From Rhizobiaceae bacterium (GTDB taxonomy: Bacteria; Pseudomonadota; Alphaproteobacteria; Rhizobiales; Rhizobiaceae): DNA of 6,401 nucleotides. The notes below the pieces were generated by a model. That model ran no database searches and was not told the DNA's origin. It worked only from the letters and a program-made list of their open reading frames with translations. The stretch covers positions 1 to 6,401 of the forward strand of contig JAGWJK010000258.1 of the NCBI GenBank assembly GCA_028865845.1. The letters run 5' to 3'. Positions 5,578-6,401 of the stretch are shown here, in pieces. The number at the start of each line of letters is the position of its first letter. Position 1 is the stretch's first letter. The position numbers were made by a program, and so were the translations under genes.

Positions 5578-5775
5578 TCACTGGACGAATTGCAGCATGC
5601 CGACCGCACCGACGCAGACGATCGCGAGCACACTGGCAAGTCTCAGGAAAATGCCGAGATCGTGGGAGCGATGTGCAACCGTCTCCACCCGCGTTGCATT
5701 ATTCTGCTGTATCTCGGAATTCCGGCGCCGGTCGACGTGGTTCGCGGGATATCGAATGCCATAGCGTGCGTACAT
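5578..5775 (-). CDS. Small C-tail-anchored membrane protein, function unknown
   Basis: The 65-residue protein has a polar, basic N-terminal part (1-40, including VDRRRNSEIQQNN at 14-26) and one C-terminal hydrophobic helix, about 41-62, followed by only three residues, giving a tail-anchored layout. No family is recognised. Support for a real gene is the strong ribosome binding site AAAGGA (5789-5784) 8 nt before the ATG at 5775-5773, the biased codon use on this strand, and tight coupling to the next gene: its TGA (5580-5578) is 15 bp before the ATG of the 89-residue membrane protein. The pair may form a membrane complex (inference from operon layout only). A TTGACA on this strand (5818-5813) lies too close to the start to act as its -35, because a -10 would fall on the ribosome binding site. 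Confidence 0.65.
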   Translation of the reverse strand: MYARYGIRYPANHVDRRRNSEIQQNNATRVETVAHRSHDLGIFLRLASVLAIVCVGAVGMLQFVQ

Positions 5776-6093
5776 CGCTTTGTTCCTTTCTGCTGGCTGC
5801 CAGTGTCAAAACCGATGACAGCGACGATCAGCGTAAAAGGAGCGGCATAGTTTTTCGATTGCGGGAAACTTGCCCGGAAATAAAAATTTTCTTAGGGAGC
5901 GCTGGCTATCCACGGAAAAGACATTTCGACAGACCTCACCACTGTTTTTGTCCAAACTCTGCCGCGGTGATGGTAGAAAAGAGATCGACGCGGGTGCGAA
6001 CCTTCGCAAGAGGCGATATCATGCCGGCCGGTTGAGGCGGCAGCATAAGGGCTCGCGGATTTGGCACGGAACCAGGCGGCAGCAGGAGTTGGA
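5776..6093. other. Divergent intergenic region without a supported gene
   Basis: These 318 bp separate the small membrane operon (leftward) from the J-domain gene (rightward), so promoters for both should lie here. Open frames exist on both strands, but none has a ribosome binding site together with plausible composition. Visible elements are an AT-rich block (5879-5892), the palindrome TGCGAACCTTCGCA (5995-6008), and an 11-bp direct repeat AGGCGGCAGCA at 6035-6045 and 6074-6084. A poor rightward promoter candidate is TTGTCC (5948-5953) with TGGTAG (5971-5976). I saw no tRNA-like or riboswitch-like fold by eye. Confidence 0.6.
5995..6008. promoter_or_regulatory. 14-bp inverted repeat upstream of the J-domain gene
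   Basis: TGCGAA (5995-6000) and TTCGCA (6003-6008) are perfect inverted copies with a 2-bp spacer, 85 bp before the GTG start of the J-domain gene. It may be an operator or chance. A hairpin with a 2-nt loop would be strained in RNA, so a DNA-level role is the likelier one. Confidence 0.25.
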
Positions 6094-6401
6094 GTGACCG
6101 ATCCATACGAGATACTCGGCATCGGACGCGATGCGAGCGAAGAGCAGATCAAGGCGGCCTATCGCAAGAAGGCCAAGACGGCCCATCCGGATTCCGGCGG
6201 CGACGTCGAGGCTTTCGGGCGCTTGCAGAAAGCCTACGAACTGCTGCTGGACCCCGTGCGCCGCAAGGTCTTCGATGATACCGGCTACGACGTCGAATTG
6301 ACCGACGCCGTCGATCTGCAGGCGCTCGTGGCCATCGAGAAACTAATCACCGAAATGGTGCTGGACGAACGCGAGCCGGGAACCTTCGACCCGGTCGCCC
6401 A
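6094..6401 (+). CDS. J-domain (DnaJ-like) co-chaperone protein, 3' end outside window
   Basis: The 102 visible residues begin with a J-domain: DPYEILGIG (3-11), the basic helix II IKAAYRKKAKTA (19-30), the invariant HPD tripeptide at 31-33, and the helix III segment FGRLQKAYELLLDP (41-54). J-domains stimulate the ATPase of Hsp70 (DnaK) and deliver substrates to it. The following sequence (64-102) is not the Gly/Phe-rich linker of classical DnaJ, so this is a minor J-protein with a different C-terminal region, cut off by the window edge. GTG 6094 is chosen because AGGAG (6084-6088) is 5 nt upstream and the domain begins at once. TTG 6061, with AAGG at 6047-6050, is an alternative adding 11 residues. 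An in-frame TAA at 6046-6048 excludes earlier starts. Confidence 0.9.
   Translation, partial: MTDPYEILGIGRDASEEQIKAAYRKKAKTAHPDSGGDVEAFGRLQKAYELLLDPVRRKVFDDTGYDVELTDAVDLQALVAIEKLITEMVLDEREPGTFDPVA

Noticed and set aside
5813..5818. Perfect TTGACA on the minus strand ahead of the 65-codon gene
   Set aside because: A -10 at 17 nt would fall on the ribosome binding site (GGAACA), leaving no usable leader, so it is unlikely to be this gene's promoter element.
5461..5850. 129-codon plus-strand open frame opposite the two small membrane genes
   Set aside because: Its composition is implausible, it has no good ribosome binding site, and the minus-strand frames have both codon bias and ribosome binding sites.
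1..6401. CRISPR array, tRNA/rRNA, insertion sequence or defence system
   Set aside because: I searched by eye on both strands and saw no spaced repeats of suitable length, no cloverleaf, no transposase or terminal inverted repeats, and no known defence-gene motifs.

Overview
The window looks like chromosomal DNA from a Rhizobiaceae-type alphaproteobacterium (Rhizobium/Agrobacterium relatives). The evidence is high G+C with G/C-rich third codon positions, a DegP-type protease with rhizobial-looking PDZ domains, and -10 elements of the CTATAT kind. This placement is inferred from style and remembered families, not from a database search. I see no rRNA, tRNA, CRISPR array, insertion sequence or phage structural gene.

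Layout. (1) 2-772, +: the C-terminal part of a DegP/HtrA periplasmic serine protease (end of the protease domain and two PDZ domains), closed by a strong GC-rich hairpin. (2) 773-1018: a spacer holding a perfect 9-bp inverted repeat upstream of (3) 1019-1732, +: a GNAT acetyltransferase. (4) 1792-2673, -: an NmrA-like NAD(P)-binding oxidoreductase, convergent with the GNAT gene across a hairpin. (5) 2674-2753: an 80-bp divergent regulatory region with two near-identical palindromes, shared with (6) 2754-3332, +: a TetR/AcrR-family regulator. (7) 3333-3551: a spacer with two small palindromes and a plausible promoter. (8) 3552-5285, +: a 14-TM DHA2-type MFS exporter, best started at a TTG codon. 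(9) 5775-5578 and 5562-5293, -: two small membrane-protein genes in tandem, each with a good ribosome binding site. (10) 5776-6093: a spacer with an AT-rich block and a palindrome. (11) 6094-end, +: a J-domain protein starting at GTG and running off the window.

The clearest functional unit is the divergent nmrA-like/tetR pair. The two palindromes (centres 23 bp apart) sit where they would cover promoters on both strands, so the TetR protein probably represses itself and the oxidoreductase. This is a common arrangement for small-molecule or electrophile-sensing modules. The exporter lies downstream on the same strand as tetR and may belong to the same response, but it has its own spacer and candidate promoter and no obvious copy of the operator. 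The remaining genes look like independent units. I found no convincing large novel system. The least-explained items are the two-gene small membrane operon and the inverted repeat ahead of the GNAT gene.
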